NCBI RefSeq assembly: GCF_900112935.1
Contig: NZ_FONM01000016.1
Span: 1 to 64,000, forward strand
Direction of reading: 5' to 3'
Length of the DNA stretch: 64,000 bases
Origin: Trichococcus pasteurii
GTDB lineage: Bacteria; Bacillota; Bacilli; Lactobacillales; Aerococcaceae
Within the stretch, counting starts at the first letter, position 1. The number at the start of each line of letters is the position of its first letter. The notes below the pieces were generated by a model. The model was given only the letters and a program-made list of their open reading frames with translations, had not been told where the DNA came from and did not search any database. A program made the translations under genes and the position numbers. Below are positions 32,468-45,157 of this stretch, piece by piece.

Positions 32468-33817
32468 TTAGCCCTCCTTGAATGAATTCGTTCTTGTGTA
32501 AGCCAGCAGACTGAACGCTGCGGACAGGATGAAGATCAGGATACCGATGACGGAAGCCAAGTTGTAGTCCATCGTATTGACCGTCAAGTTGTACAGCCAC
32601 GTAACCAGCAAATCCGTCGAACCCGCGCCGTAAAAGTCGGAGTTCGAAGGTCCGCCTCCGGTCAACAGGAAAATGACGTTGAAGTTGTTGATGTTGCCGA
32701 TGAACTGTTGGATCAACGCCGGCATCATGACGAATAAGATTTGCGGGAAAGTGATGTTCCTGAAAATCTGCAGCTTGTTGGCGCCATCGATCCGGGCCGC
32801 TTCGATCTGATCAGTCGGCAGATTTTGGATGATCCCCGTCGAAACCAGCATCGTTGCCGGAATACCGATCCACATATTGACGACAATGACGGTAATTTTT
32901 GCCCAAATCGGATCCGTCAAAAATGGAATGGCTGAATCGATCAGGCCCAAGTTCAACAATGTCGCGTTGATGGGACCCGCGCCATTCAAGAGATTACGCA
33001 TCACCAACAGTGAAATGAACTGCGGAACGGCCATCGTGGTGACGAAAATTGTGCGCCAAACGCCTTTGAATTTCAGGCCTTTGGTATTGATCAAAAGTGC
33101 CAGCAGGATGCCGAAGAAAAAGCAAGTGACTGTTGCCAGCGTCGCCCAAATCAGCGTCCAGCCCAAGACCGGGAAGAAGGTGTCTGCCATATTTCCGGAA
33201 ATGACGTTACCGAAGTTTACAAAGCCGACCCAGGTAAAAAGGTTTTTCGGCGGCAGATGCGTGTGGTCATAGTTCGTGAAGGCGATCGAAATCATGTAGA
33301 GCAGCGGCAGGACCGTGAACAAAAGTACGCCCAACAACGGAATCGTCATCAAGGTGGCATGGAATCGTTCATTCAACAAACTCGCCAAATCATCCATCGT
33401 GCTCGGGATTTTTTTTCCTGCTTTCTTCAGTTCATGGATATTCCTTGCGCTTTTCAGATTGATGACGTACAAACCAACAAGGAGCAAACAAATCACAATG
33501 GCAGCAATCCCGAATAATAGCAGTAACATCGAGTTGTCGCCCTCTTGCAGCACTTCAATCCCTAGGCGTTCGTCAAAAACGAGCCCTTGCGATTGGGTAC
33601 CCAACGTCGCCAACATGGATAGCGCCCGCAGTCCGTTGCGGATCAGCCAATAGAAGAAGGCGATCTGCGAAAACAGGAAAATCAAACCTTTTAGGTATTG
33701 TTTATTGGCAAGATTGGCAGCTCCCATGACAACAAAGGAAAGTTTTGTTGCGACGTCCCCTTCTTTGAACAATTCCCGAAAGGTCATCTGCTGGCCGTAA
33801 CTTTTTTTCTTGAACAT
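32468..33817 (-). CDS. malF: Maltose/maltodextrin ABC transporter permease MalF
   Basis: About 449 residues. The long N-terminal part with two to three extra helices (LSFVVMGAANLANKQYLKG, SQIAFFYWLIRNGLRAL) matches the MalF class of Gram-positive transporters. The core permease domain follows, with the EAA loop IEAARIDGANKLQIFRNITFP. ATG 33817 follows GGGGAAGCC. It lies downstream of malE with a stem-loop between them, and just ahead of malG. Confidence 0.9.
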   Translation of the reverse strand: MFKKKSYGQQMTFRELFKEGDVATKLSFVVMGAANLANKQYLKGLIFLFSQIAFFYWLIRNGLRALSMLATLGTQSQGLVFDERLGIEVLQEGDNSMLLLLFGIAAIVICLLLVGLYVINLKSARNIHELKKAGKKIPSTMDDLASLLNERFHATLMTIPLLGVLLFTVLPLLYMISIAFTNYDHTHLPPKNLFTWVGFVNFGNVISGNMADTFFPVLGWTLIWATLATVTCFFFGILLALLINTKGLKFKGVWRTIFVTTMAVPQFISLLVMRNLLNGAGPINATLLNLGLIDSAIPFLTDPIWAKITVIVVNMWIGIPATMLVSTGIIQNLPTDQIEAARIDGANKLQIFRNITFPQILFVMMPALIQQFIGNINNFNVIFLLTGGGPSNSDFYGAGSTDLLVTWLYNLTVNTMDYNLASVIGILIFILSAAFSLLAYTRTNSFKEG

Positions 33818-33849
33818 GGCTTCCCCACTCACTTTCATCATTTTAAATA

Positions 33850-33883
33850 GGAGGGACGAAAGATGCGTGATCTTTCGCCCTCC
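33850..33883 (-). terminator. Stem-loop between malE and malF
   Basis: GGAGGGACGAAAGAT (33850-33864) pairs with ATCTTTCGCCCTCC (33870-33883) with one bulged base. It lies 15 bases after the malE stop codon and before malF. As in other binding-protein operons, it could stabilise malE mRNA or partly terminate so that MalE is made in excess. It contains an AGGAGGG sequence but is not positioned as a start site. Confidence 0.5.
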
Positions 33884-33897
33884 CTTTTTAGTTTCTT

Positions 33898-35172
33898 TTA
33901 TTCTTTTTCTTCTTCAGGTTCTGTTACTTTGGATGTGTCTTCTACCAATTTGTCCAGTTTTTCCATGTATTCGTCTGCGGTGATGTTGCCTTTGTATGCA
34001 TCATTGATGATGGCATCCATCGCTGGCCAGAACGAAACGATTTCCGGAACTTTAGGCATGACGACTGAATGAGTGGATTGGGACATTTCCATGACTGCTT
34101 TCGCCACGACATCTTCTTGCACTTCCGCATTTGCCTGAACGACTTTGTTCGATGGGATAACGCCCATTTCCTGGAATTCAATCAATTGGGAAGTTTCATT
34201 GGACAGGTAGTTCGCCAAAGCCATGGATGCTAAAGGCGCATCTGTCTGTTGGTTTACCGCAAATAATTTGACGCCCAAGAAAGCTTTCATCTGAACTTCG
34301 CCGCTGCCGAAATCGACTGTCGGGTAAGCCGCAACGCCCATATTTTCACCCAATGCTTTGGTGACATCATTTTTCGACCAAGGTCCGGAAAGGAATGCGT
34401 CCGAAACGCCTGCTTCCAAGTTGGCTAAGGCTTCAGCACCGGACTGGATCACGCCTGGATTGTTCTTTTGAGCTGCGATCCATGCAAGGACTTCAGCACC
34501 TTTTTCGTCATTAAAGTTGGTTCCGCTTGGATCTTCGCCGGTTTCACCGTACAAGTAAAGACCGTTACTCATGAACAGCGGTCCGAAGATATAGTTGGCT
34601 CCTGCTTCAGCAAAGTTTGTGCCGATTTTGCCTTTTTCAGACAATGTCGTCCAGCTCTTCACATCATCTTCAGTCAGTTTCGCTTTGTTATAGTAGAGAA
34701 CTTGCGATTCAACGCCGTATGGGTAGCCGTAAAGCTCATCGTTCCACGTTACGCCTTCGACAGCCGATTCCACGTTATTTGCTTTTACTTCATCTGCATA
34801 TTTTGTGTTCGGATATAACAGACCTGCTTCAGCCATTTGACCGACTTGGTCGTGCGGCATCATGAAAACGTCAGCCGCTGCTTTTGGATCTTTCGAGACA
34901 TCTTTCTTTGCATCAGCTGAGCTTCCTGCCGCCACTTCAACCGTAACTTCAGGGAATTCTTTTTCGAACTCTGCTACGATCCCTTTGAAGACTTCCACGT
35001 GGTCCGTATCCACCCACAATTTGACGTCGCCTTCCACAACGACTTCTCCGGATGTGTTTTCAGCTGAGCCTGTATCGCTTGTATCAGCTGTGCCGCCGCA
35101 TGCGCCCAAGATTAAAGCAGATGCCCCCAAGATTAAACCGCTTCCAAAATACTTTTTCCAATTCGTTTTCAC
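33898..35172 (-). CDS. malE: Maltose/maltodextrin-binding lipoprotein
   Basis: 424 residues. A lipoprotein signal peptide, with hydrophobic LILGASALILGAC and the lipobox cysteine at residue 25, anchors it outside the membrane. A Ser/Thr/Glu linker leads to a type I solute-binding fold (VKLWVDTDHVEVFKGI near 52, WNDELYGYPYGVESQVLYYNK near 143, GPWSKNDV). The start is a GTG behind AAGGGGGACAAGTAA. The promoter has a MalR-type operator inside its spacer, tying it to the maltose regulon. It is the first gene of malEFG. Confidence 0.92.
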   Translation of the reverse strand: MKTNWKKYFGSGLILGASALILGACGGTADTSDTGSAENTSGEVVVEGDVKLWVDTDHVEVFKGIVAEFEKEFPEVTVEVAAGSSADAKKDVSKDPKAAADVFMMPHDQVGQMAEAGLLYPNTKYADEVKANNVESAVEGVTWNDELYGYPYGVESQVLYYNKAKLTEDDVKSWTTLSEKGKIGTNFAEAGANYIFGPLFMSNGLYLYGETGEDPSGTNFNDEKGAEVLAWIAAQKNNPGVIQSGAEALANLEAGVSDAFLSGPWSKNDVTKALGENMGVAAYPTVDFGSGEVQMKAFLGVKLFAVNQQTDAPLASMALANYLSNETSQLIEFQEMGVIPSNKVVQANAEVQEDVVAKAVMEMSQSTHSVVMPKVPEIVSFWPAMDAIINDAYKGNITADEYMEKLDKLVEDTSKVTEPEEEKE

Positions 35173-35212
35173 TTACTTGTCCCCCTTGAAATGAATTTCC
35201 TTTACACGTTTG

Positions 35213-35241
35213 ATTATGCAACCGATTGCTTCAATAGTCAA
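35213..35241 (-). promoter_or_regulatory. malE promoter with MalR-type operator
   Basis: On the minus strand TTGACT (35241-35236) and CATAAT (35218-35213) are 17 bases apart. TGCAACCGATTGCT (35217-35230, plus strand) occupies the spacer. The layout copies the mapA promoter. Confidence 0.75.
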
Positions 35242-35381
35242 GCTTTATTTCTTAAAAAAAGAAAATGGTTCATTTTCCGACAGTGTTTGATTCGTCCCAA
35301 AAAGCTTACTTATATAGTTATATAAGGCTTTTCCGGTGAACAATAACCCATCGGACGCCATTCCCTAACTAAAAAACAAAA

Positions 35382-35425
35382 TGCAACCGATTGCTAAAAG
35401 TTCTTGCATCCTACTATGCGATGTG
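35382..35425 (+). promoter_or_regulatory. MalR-type operator and likely promoter of the GH13 cluster
   Basis: TGCAACCGATTGCT (35382-35395) lies upstream of TTGCAT (35403-35408) and CACAAT, 17 bases further on, which form a weak promoter. The operator repeats the malE one and is 75 bases before the neopullulanase start codon. The remainder of the 35,173-35,469 divergent region is AT-rich with no gene. Confidence 0.6.
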
Positions 35426-35469
35426 ACACAATGTGGGAAAACAAAGAATGAAAAGGAGCCGATACTACT

Positions 35470-37233
35470 ATGAACACTTCCGCACTTTACCATCGCCCTG
35501 AAAGCGAATTTGCCTACCTATATGACCCAGAAACGATGCACGTCCGTCTGCGTACTGCTCGTGGAGACGTCCGCGAGATGGGTTTGCTTTACGGGGATCC
35601 TTATTTTTTGGACAAAGAAGAGTGGTTCCGCAAACCGCTTCAGATGATCAAAACCCTTTCCACTGATCTTTACGATTACTGGTTCGTCGAAGTCACGGCC
35701 CCCTTAAAGCGCCTGTCTTATGCATTTGCCTTGAAGGGTCATGATGGGATTTCCGTATTTTACGGCGATCACGGCGTTTATCCATTAGAAGAAGACTATT
35801 TGCGGATGCCGAACAACTACTTTCGGATGCCCTTCTTCCATGAAGTCGATCGCTACAAAACACCGGAATGGGTCAAAAAAACAGTTTGGTATCAGATTTT
35901 CCCGGAACGTTTTGCCAATGGGGATCCGAGCAACGATCCGGAAGGCACGCTGGCTTGGGGTTCGGCAGATCCAAGCCGCGAGAACTTCTTCGGCGGCGAC
36001 CTGCAGGGGGTCATCGATCACCTTGATTATTTGGAGGACCTGGGTATCAACGGCATCTATTTCTGCCCGATTTTTGAAGCTTCTTCCAACCATAAGTACG
36101 ATACGATCGATTACCTGAAGATCGACCCGGCTTTCGGCGATGCAGAAACTTTCAAAAAACTCGTGGAAGAATGCCACAAGCGCGGCATGAAAGTCATGCT
36201 GGATGCCGTCTTCAATCATATCGGTGATTCTTCGCCGCAATGGCAGGACGTACTTGCGCATGGGGAAGATTCGCAATACGTCGACTGGTTCCACATCAAT
36301 GAATTTCCGGCTTCCTACAAACGCGGTGAAAATTTCGAAGATGCCTACGACATCACTTACGATGTCTTTGCCGCCAACCCGCATATGCCGAAGCTGAACA
36401 CGGCCAATCCGGAAGTGCAGGATTATCTGCTGAACATCGCCCGCTATTGGATCGAGGCTTTCGATATCGACGCCTGGCGTTTGGATGTCGCGAACGAAGT
36501 CGACCACGCTTTTTGGAAAAAATTCCGGATTGTCTGCGATGAAGCCAAAAAAGATTTCTACATTCTCGGCGAAATTTGGCATTCTTCCCAAAACTGGCTG
36601 CAGGGCGACGAATTCCATGCCGTCATGAACTACGCCTTCACTGATGCGATTATGGGCTATTTCGTGAAGAATGAATTATCATTGAGTAAAATGGTTTCGG
36701 AAATGAACAACCAACTGATGCTCTACCGCAATCAGACAAACCAGATGCAATTCAATATCCTCGATTCCCACGATACACCGCGTCTATTGACGGAAGCCAA
36801 CGAGGACAAAGACGTCATGAAACAAGCGATGGCATTTACTTATATCCAGCCTGGCGTTCCATGCCTGTACTACGGGGATGAAATCGGCTTGACCGGCGGG
36901 ATGGACCCGGATTGCCGAAAGTGCATGGTCTGGGAAGAAGAAAAACAGGATCGCGATCTGCACCGTTTCGTGAAAGAACTGAACGGGATTCGCAAAGAGC
37001 AACAAAAAATCCTTTCGGAAGGCACTGTTTATTGGCGCCAGGTATCCGAAGAATCCGGCGTAGTCATCTTTGAGCGCATGCTGGGCGGCGAGGTCATCCG
37101 CGGCGCCTTCAATACCGGCGAGCACACGGCACGGGTCGAGCTGATCGGAGAGGCTTTGTTCTCGAACCTTGCGGACGTATCGGACGGGGCTGTCGAATTG
37201 GCGCGCAAAGGTTTTGTGTTGATGAAAGAATAG
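35470..37233 (+). CDS. Neopullulanase/cyclomaltodextrinase (GH13_20)
   Basis: 587 residues, cytoplasmic. An N-terminal beta-sandwich domain of about 125 residues, a mark of the GH13_20 subfamily, precedes the (beta/alpha)8 barrel. Conserved regions: DAVFNH (245-250), WRLDVANEV with nucleophile D339, ILGEIWH with acid E368, and ILDSHDTPR with D435. MPKLNT, the subfamily fifth region, is also present. It would open cyclodextrins, pullulan fragments and maltodextrins that enter through MalEFG. The ATG follows AAAAGGAGCCGATACTACT. It starts a three-gene rightward operon and is divergent from malE. Confidence 0.9.
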   Translation: MNTSALYHRPESEFAYLYDPETMHVRLRTARGDVREMGLLYGDPYFLDKEEWFRKPLQMIKTLSTDLYDYWFVEVTAPLKRLSYAFALKGHDGISVFYGDHGVYPLEEDYLRMPNNYFRMPFFHEVDRYKTPEWVKKTVWYQIFPERFANGDPSNDPEGTLAWGSADPSRENFFGGDLQGVIDHLDYLEDLGINGIYFCPIFEASSNHKYDTIDYLKIDPAFGDAETFKKLVEECHKRGMKVMLDAVFNHIGDSSPQWQDVLAHGEDSQYVDWFHINEFPASYKRGENFEDAYDITYDVFAANPHMPKLNTANPEVQDYLLNIARYWIEAFDIDAWRLDVANEVDHAFWKKFRIVCDEAKKDFYILGEIWHSSQNWLQGDEFHAVMNYAFTDAIMGYFVKNELSLSKMVSEMNNQLMLYRNQTNQMQFNILDSHDTPRLLTEANEDKDVMKQAMAFTYIQPGVPCLYYGDEIGLTGGMDPDCRKCMVWEEEKQDRDLHRFVKELNGIRKEQQKILSEGTVYWRQVSEESGVVIFERMLGGEVIRGAFNTGEHTARVELIGEALFSNLADVSDGAVELARKGFVLMKE

Positions 37234-37264
37234 TCACTGCCTATTTAGAATAAATAAGAGATGA

Positions 37265-40524
<3,260 letters not shown>

Positions 40525-40530
40525 GTGCCC

Positions 40531-40697
40531 GCTGACCGGAGTTGAGTGACCAGATTGATTACCTCCTCCGGCGAGGCTGCTTCGGCCGGCAGACAGCGGT
40601 ATCTTGCGGGCTCTTCTCCTGCGAGCCTGGCCTCATCGGAGCACAGATCTCAAATGTGGGGCATCCTCCGGCGTAGCCTCCGTTCGCCGGAGGAGAA
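40531..40697. repeat. CTCCGGCGA-type GC-rich repeat, copy A
   Basis: A non-coding GC-rich segment. Its part 40594-40696 is nearly identical to 42164-42268. It includes a hairpin TCCTCCGGCG (40664-40673) with CGCCGGAGGA (40685-40694) and the stretch CTTGCGGGCTCTTCTCCTGC. Copies A and B flank the DgaE-like gene in the same orientation. Confidence 0.8.
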
Positions 40698-40722
40698 TGA
40701 TTGCATACAGCTAAAACAAACA

Positions 40723-40767
40723 GCGAATGGACCGCCTAAAATTGGCTTTCCATTCGCTGTTTGTTTT
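40723..40767. terminator. Bidirectional terminator between GH13 cluster and DgaE-like gene
   Basis: Perfect 18-base arms AAAACAAACAGCGAATGG (40723-40740) and CCATTCGCTGTTTGTTTT (40750-40767) lie between converging genes. Confidence 0.85.
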
Positions 40768-40836
40768 GTTTTTCTGGTTCTTCAACATACATTACCTTCG
40801 CTTCTTTTTGATGATAGGTGGCGGGAATCCCTTCTG

Positions 40837-41934
40837 TCATTCTCCCAAAATTTCCCGCAACCGCTGCACAATTTTCGTCATTTCGGTCTGATTGACGGCC
40901 CGGACATCAAACTCGATGATACCATTGTTGGCTTGGTATTCGCGCGTATAGATCGCCGGATTTTGCGTTTTTAACTGTCGGATGGCTTCTTTGGCGCTGA
41001 TTGTCCCAGTCACTTTGACACTGCCCCGATAGATTTCCCGGCCGGCGCTGTCCTGCACAACAGTAGCTTGCAAAGCGGGTATTTGATTGACCGCTTCGAT
41101 AAAGGGCACTAAGCGCGCCTTCATCGATTCGCCGCTTTCGCTGCCGTTAGCCAGATAATCTTCCACGGCTTGGGCAAACCCAAGAATATTGTCTTTGCCG
41201 ATCTTCATGGCCCGGCCAATCCCCTTGCCTTGGAGTCGCACCCACCCGATTGCGCTTTTTTTCCCGACAACCAGTCCGGCACTCGGGCCTTCAATCGCTT
41301 TGGTTCCTGAATAGATCACCAAGTCCGCTCCCATTGCATAATAGCCGAACAAATCTTCTTCCGCTGCGGCGTCGACGATCACCGGCAAGCCGTATTTTCG
41401 GGCTACGGTCACCATTTCTTCCACCGTCAGCATGCTCTTTTGCACGGTGTGATGGCTTTTGACATAAAGGAGGGCCGCCGTATCCTCGGTAATCAGCATT
41501 TCCACGTGTTCCGGGGTGCACATGTTTGCGTATCCCGCTTCAATGACTTTGCCTCCCCCTTGCTGAACCATGACTTCAACCGGCGTACCGTAATCCACAT
41601 TATGGCCTTTGGGCAAAATGATTTCCCGTTGCGTGATTGTTTCTGCATAAGGATGGTAGGCATGAAATAAACTGCCTTTGCCGATGACGCCTGCCACGGA
41701 TTGGGCGATGCCCGCCGAAGCAGAAGACACAACTTGAGCGTCTTCTGCTTTGAGCAAATCAGCCAAATAAGCACCGACTTTCACCGACAAATCTTCCATC
41801 TCAAAAAAGTGTTCTCCCCCATACTGTTGGGCAGCCAGAACAGCTTTTGATACTTTCGAGACACCTAAAATCGTCATCCGACCGGAAGCATTGATGACTT
41901 CCTTCAAATCAAATTTTTCATAACTGACCGTCAT
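40837..41934 (-). CDS. SelA/DgaE-like PLP-dependent enzyme
   Basis: 365 residues of fold type I. The PLP lysine lies in DLVIYSGTKAIEGPSAG; VIVDAAAEED is the preceding Asp that contacts the cofactor. This subgroup of SelA-like proteins includes D-glucosaminate-6-phosphate ammonia lyase (DgaE). True SelA is longer, and no selenocysteine system is seen here. The usual DgaF aldolase and glucosaminate PTS are absent from the window, so the substrate is unproven. The ATG follows GGAGGACGATACT. The gene stands alone between two copies of a GC-rich direct repeat. Confidence 0.75.
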   Translation of the reverse strand: MTVSYEKFDLKEVINASGRMTILGVSKVSKAVLAAQQYGGEHFFEMEDLSVKVGAYLADLLKAEDAQVVSSASAGIAQSVAGVIGKGSLFHAYHPYAETITQREIILPKGHNVDYGTPVEVMVQQGGGKVIEAGYANMCTPEHVEMLITEDTAALLYVKSHHTVQKSMLTVEEMVTVARKYGLPVIVDAAAEEDLFGYYAMGADLVIYSGTKAIEGPSAGLVVGKKSAIGWVRLQGKGIGRAMKIGKDNILGFAQAVEDYLANGSESGESMKARLVPFIEAVNQIPALQATVVQDSAGREIYRGSVKVTGTISAKEAIRQLKTQNPAIYTREYQANNGIIEFDVRAVNQTEMTKIVQRLREILGE

Positions 41935-42100
41935 AGTATCGTCCTCCGATAAGTATAGGGATCATTGGAAATTCGTTGCAGTTGTCGGACTTCCTTCGCC
42001 GACCCCGAAAGCGGGCTGCCATATTCTGATTCCCTGGATAATGTTGTATAACATCATCATACATCAGCCATTCGCTGCTGTACAATCATCTCCAAAGTAT

Positions 42101-42268
42101 CGCTGGCCGGAGTTGCGCGTCTGCATCGACGCCAACCTCCGACGAGGATCCCCACACCGGAGTTCAGCGGTAACTTGCGGGCTCTTCTCCTGCGAGCCTG
42201 CACTCATCGGAGCACAGACCCCAAAGGTAAGGCGTCCTCCGGCGAAGCCTCCGTTCGCCGGAGGAGAA
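42101..42268. repeat. CTCCGGCGA-type GC-rich repeat, copy B
   Basis: The block 42164-42268 repeats copy A almost base for base (GCGGGCTCTTCTCCTGCGAG and the terminal hairpin TCCTCCGGCGAA/TTCGCCGGAGGA, 42235-42265). The rest of the 41,935-42,317 gap contains the DgaE-like gene's upstream region; no coding frame is supported. Confidence 0.8.
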
Positions 42269-42317
42269 CGGCGAAAGGCCGCCTCGAAATGAGACAGCCT
42301 GTGTTCGTTCCTATCGT

Positions 42318-43406
42318 TTACTGCGCTAAATCTTCTTCAGTGTAATATTCCGTATCGATCAGTTCTGCCTTATAGTTCTCTTTATCGACAGAGATCGGGT
42401 TTGCCAAATAGGTCGGCACCACTTTAACGCTGTTGTCGTAGGTTTCGGTATCATTTACCGGTACTTCTTCACCCTTGAAGATGGCTTCGATCATCTCGAT
42501 TGTATTTTTAGCCAGAACACGCGTATCTTTGAATACCGTCTGTGTTTGTTCGCCTGCAATGATCGATTTCACACCAGCCTGGTCAGCATCCTGCCCTGTG
42601 ATAACCGGCATCGGTTTATCCGCAGACCCGTAGCCCACCCCCTTCAGAGAAGAGATGATCCCTAAACTGATTGTATCATTAGGAGACAAGACGGCATCCA
42701 ATTGCTTGTCCGCGTAGTTTGCACTCAACAGATTATCCATCCGTCCCTGAGCAGTCGATCCATCCCAGCGCAGTGTGGCGATTTGGTTGAATTTTGTTTG
42801 CTCGGAAGGAACGACCAGTTGTCCACTGTCAAGGTACTGTTGAAACACGGACATCACGCCTGCATAATTGATTAGTGCATTATTGTCATCTGGAGATCCA
42901 CTGAATAATTCAATATTATAAGGGCCTTCACCTTCACTCAAGTTCAGTGCATCTTCGATATATGAAGCCTGTAGAACGCCAACGCCGAAGTTATCGAATG
43001 TGGCATAATAATCCACATGCTCGGAATTCATCAACAGACGGTCGTAAGCGATGACTTCAATATCCTCGTTCGCAGCTTTTTCCAAAACGTTTGTTAAAGC
43101 AGAACCATCGATCGGGGCTATAACCAAAAGATCTACACCTTTCGTGATCATGTTCTCGATTTGCGCAATCTGATTTTCGACTTTGTCTTCTCCGTATTGC
43201 AAGTCCGTTTTATAACCCAGCTTCTCCAATTCCGTCACCATATTGTTGCCGTCCGAAATCCATCGTTCCATCGATTTCGTTGGCATCGCAATCCCGACAT
43301 AACCACTTTCTCCGGTAGAAGCGTTGCCACTTCCGCAAGCTCCCAAGACCACTGCAGATAACAAAGTTGCTGTTGCAAGGATACCTTTTTTCAAACTGAA
43401 TTTCAT
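42318..43406 (-). CDS. ChvE/xylose-type sugar-binding lipoprotein
   Basis: About 362 residues. A lipoprotein signal ([15 protein letters not shown]) is followed by a periplasmic-binding-protein type I fold. [20 protein letters not shown] opens the mature protein, and the sequence continues with [19 protein letters not shown] and [14 protein letters not shown]. This resembles the CUT2 multiple-sugar/xylose binding proteins (ChvE, XylF). ATG 43406 follows GGAGGAATTCGGA. The expected permease and double ATPase genes are not adjacent: the next gene downstream is the unrelated PLP enzyme. It may serve a transporter encoded elsewhere or feed a sugar-sensing system. Its position beside xylB suggests xylose as ligand, by inference. 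Confidence 0.85.
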   Translation of the reverse strand: MKFSLKKGILATATLLSAVVLGACGSGNASTGESGYVGIAMPTKSMERWISDGNNMVTELEKLGYKTDLQYGEDKVENQIAQIENMITKGVDLLVIAPIDGSALTNVLEKAANEDIEVIAYDRLLMNSEHVDYYATFDNFGVGVLQASYIEDALNLSEGEGPYNIELFSGSPDDNNALINYAGVMSVFQQYLDSGQLVVPSEQTKFNQIATLRWDGSTAQGRMDNLLSANYADKQLDAVLSPNDTISLGIISSLKGVGYGSADKPMPVITGQDADQAGVKSIIAGEQTQTVFKDTRVLAKNTIEMIEAIFKGEEVPVNDTETYDNSVKVVPTYLANPISVDKENYKAELIDTEYYTEEDLAQ

Positions 43407-43505
43407 TCCGAATTCCTCCACTGCTGATTAATTTTACATCTTTACCACACCCACCGAGGATAACGCTTACATTAAATGGGTTATCGGTTCCTTGGCATCA
43501 CTTCG

Positions 43506-43549
43506 CGAATCGTGGCTGGATGGTATGCAACCCATCCAGCCACGATTCG
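43506..43549. terminator. Strong hairpin after xylB
   Basis: Perfect 18-base arms CGAATCGTGGCTGGATGG (43506-43523) and CCATCCAGCCACGATTCG (43532-43549) with an 8-base loop. It lies 62 bases after the xylB stop codon and has no T-run, so it is either a weak terminator or an mRNA stabiliser. Confidence 0.5.
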
Positions 43550-43611
43550 TTCCCATGATTCAAACCCAAAATCTTAACGTTTCACACTCAAGCTTCTGCA
43601 CAAACAGACTG

Positions 43612-45105
43612 TTATTCTTTCGCCAATGCATGACACAATTCTTTTGTTGCTCCGTATACTTGCGTGTACAGTGCATATATTTTTTGGTAGGCTGCAACGT
43701 TTTCCGGAATCGGCCGGACGACATCCTTGTAGGCAACAAACACGTCCGCGCAAGCAGTCACTGTCGGGAACCACCCGAGTCCGACCGCAGCCAGCATTGC
43801 AGCACCCAAACCAGGTCCCTGTTCGACTTCCAGACAAGTGATTTCGGCATCGAAAACATCTGCTTGAATCTGCAGCCAATCCGGATTTTTGGCGCCTCCG
43901 CCAACGGAAACAACCCGCTTAAAGGATTTGCCCGCCACTTTTTCCATCAATACTTGCGAATCCTTCAAGGAGAAGGTGATCCCTTCCAGGACCGCTCGCG
44001 CAAAATGTTTGATCGTATGATTCGTGTCCATCCCGATAAAACTGCCGCGGATTTTGCTGTCGACATGCGGCGTGCGTTCCCCGACGATATAAGGGGTGAA
44101 CAACAAACCATCCGCACCGGGTTTGATCGCATCCATACCTTCAAGTAGTTCTTCGAACGTGCTGTCCGGCGCGAATGTATCCTTGAACCAGTTGAGGCTG
44201 TGGCCCGCCGCCAAGGTGACGCCCATCGAGTAGTAGCCATTCTCAATGGTGTGATTGAACAGATGCAATTTGCCTTGGTAATCCTGCTCAGCCGAATGCT
44301 CAAATGCGAGGAATACACCGGATGTTCCGATGCTGGCCATGCCTGTCTCAGCATTCACGATACCGGCGCCGATCGCAGCGCAGGCGTTATCCGCCCCACC
44401 CGCAAATATTTTTACTTCCTTTTCAAAGCCGAAGCGGTTCGCCAGTTCCGGCCGCAGGTTTCCTGTCGTGCCCGAAGATCCGATCAATTCCGGAAGATAA
44501 GCAGCCGGGATGAGGAATTTTTCGAGAATAGCTTCGGACCATTCTTTCTTTTCCACATCCAGAAGCAGCGTGCCGGCTGCATCCGAGTAATCCATATGCA
44601 TGGTGCCGGTCATCCAATATCCCAGATAATCTTTCGGCAGCAGCATATGCCGTACCTTGTCCCAGATTTCCGGCTCGTTTTCCTGGATCCATAGAATTTT
44701 CGGCAAAGTGAACCCTTCCAACGCGATGTTTTTCGTGATCGCAAGCAGTTCTTCCCCAAAGGCATCCGTGATCGCCTTGCACTGTTTGGTTGTCCTGACA
44801 TCATTCCACAGGATCGCATTGCGGAGGACATTATTCTCTTCATCCAGCACAACCAAGCTGTGCATTTGGCCGGAGAAGCTGATTCCCTCCAATTTTTCGG
44901 TGAAGTCCGCAACTTCATCCTTCAGCCTGTCCAGTACATACTCGCAGGCCAGGATCCATTGTCCCGGATCCTGCTCGCTGTAACCGGATTTCGGATGGAT
45001 CAGCGGATACTCTTTTTGGACGGAAGCTACTGCTTTACCGTGCTCATCCAGCAGCAACCCCTTCAATGAACTTGTTCCCAAGTCTATTCCTAACACATAC
45101 GCCAT
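43612..45105 (-). CDS. xylB: Xylulokinase
   Basis: 497 residues of the FGGY kinase family; phosphorylates D-xylulose to xylulose 5-phosphate. GIDLGTSSLKGLLLD is the phosphate-binding N-terminus. GYSEQDPGQW and ISFSGQMHSLV contain the substrate-site residues, and VSVGGGAKNPDWLQIQADVF is the second FGGY signature. The ATG follows GAGGAGCAGAAGTT. It lies 52 bases after xylA and is probably co-transcribed from the xylA promoter. Confidence 0.96.
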   Translation of the reverse strand: MAYVLGIDLGTSSLKGLLLDEHGKAVASVQKEYPLIHPKSGYSEQDPGQWILACEYVLDRLKDEVADFTEKLEGISFSGQMHSLVVLDEENNVLRNAILWNDVRTTKQCKAITDAFGEELLAITKNIALEGFTLPKILWIQENEPEIWDKVRHMLLPKDYLGYWMTGTMHMDYSDAAGTLLLDVEKKEWSEAILEKFLIPAAYLPELIGSSGTTGNLRPELANRFGFEKEVKIFAGGADNACAAIGAGIVNAETGMASIGTSGVFLAFEHSAEQDYQGKLHLFNHTIENGYYSMGVTLAAGHSLNWFKDTFAPDSTFEELLEGMDAIKPGADGLLFTPYIVGERTPHVDSKIRGSFIGMDTNHTIKHFARAVLEGITFSLKDSQVLMEKVAGKSFKRVVSVGGGAKNPDWLQIQADVFDAEITCLEVEQGPGLGAAMLAAVGLGWFPTVTACADVFVAYKDVVRPIPENVAAYQKIYALYTQVYGATKELCHALAKE

Positions 45106-45157
45106 AACTTCTGCTCCTCTTCTGTTGCATCCATCAGCCGAACGACTTTGGAATGGA

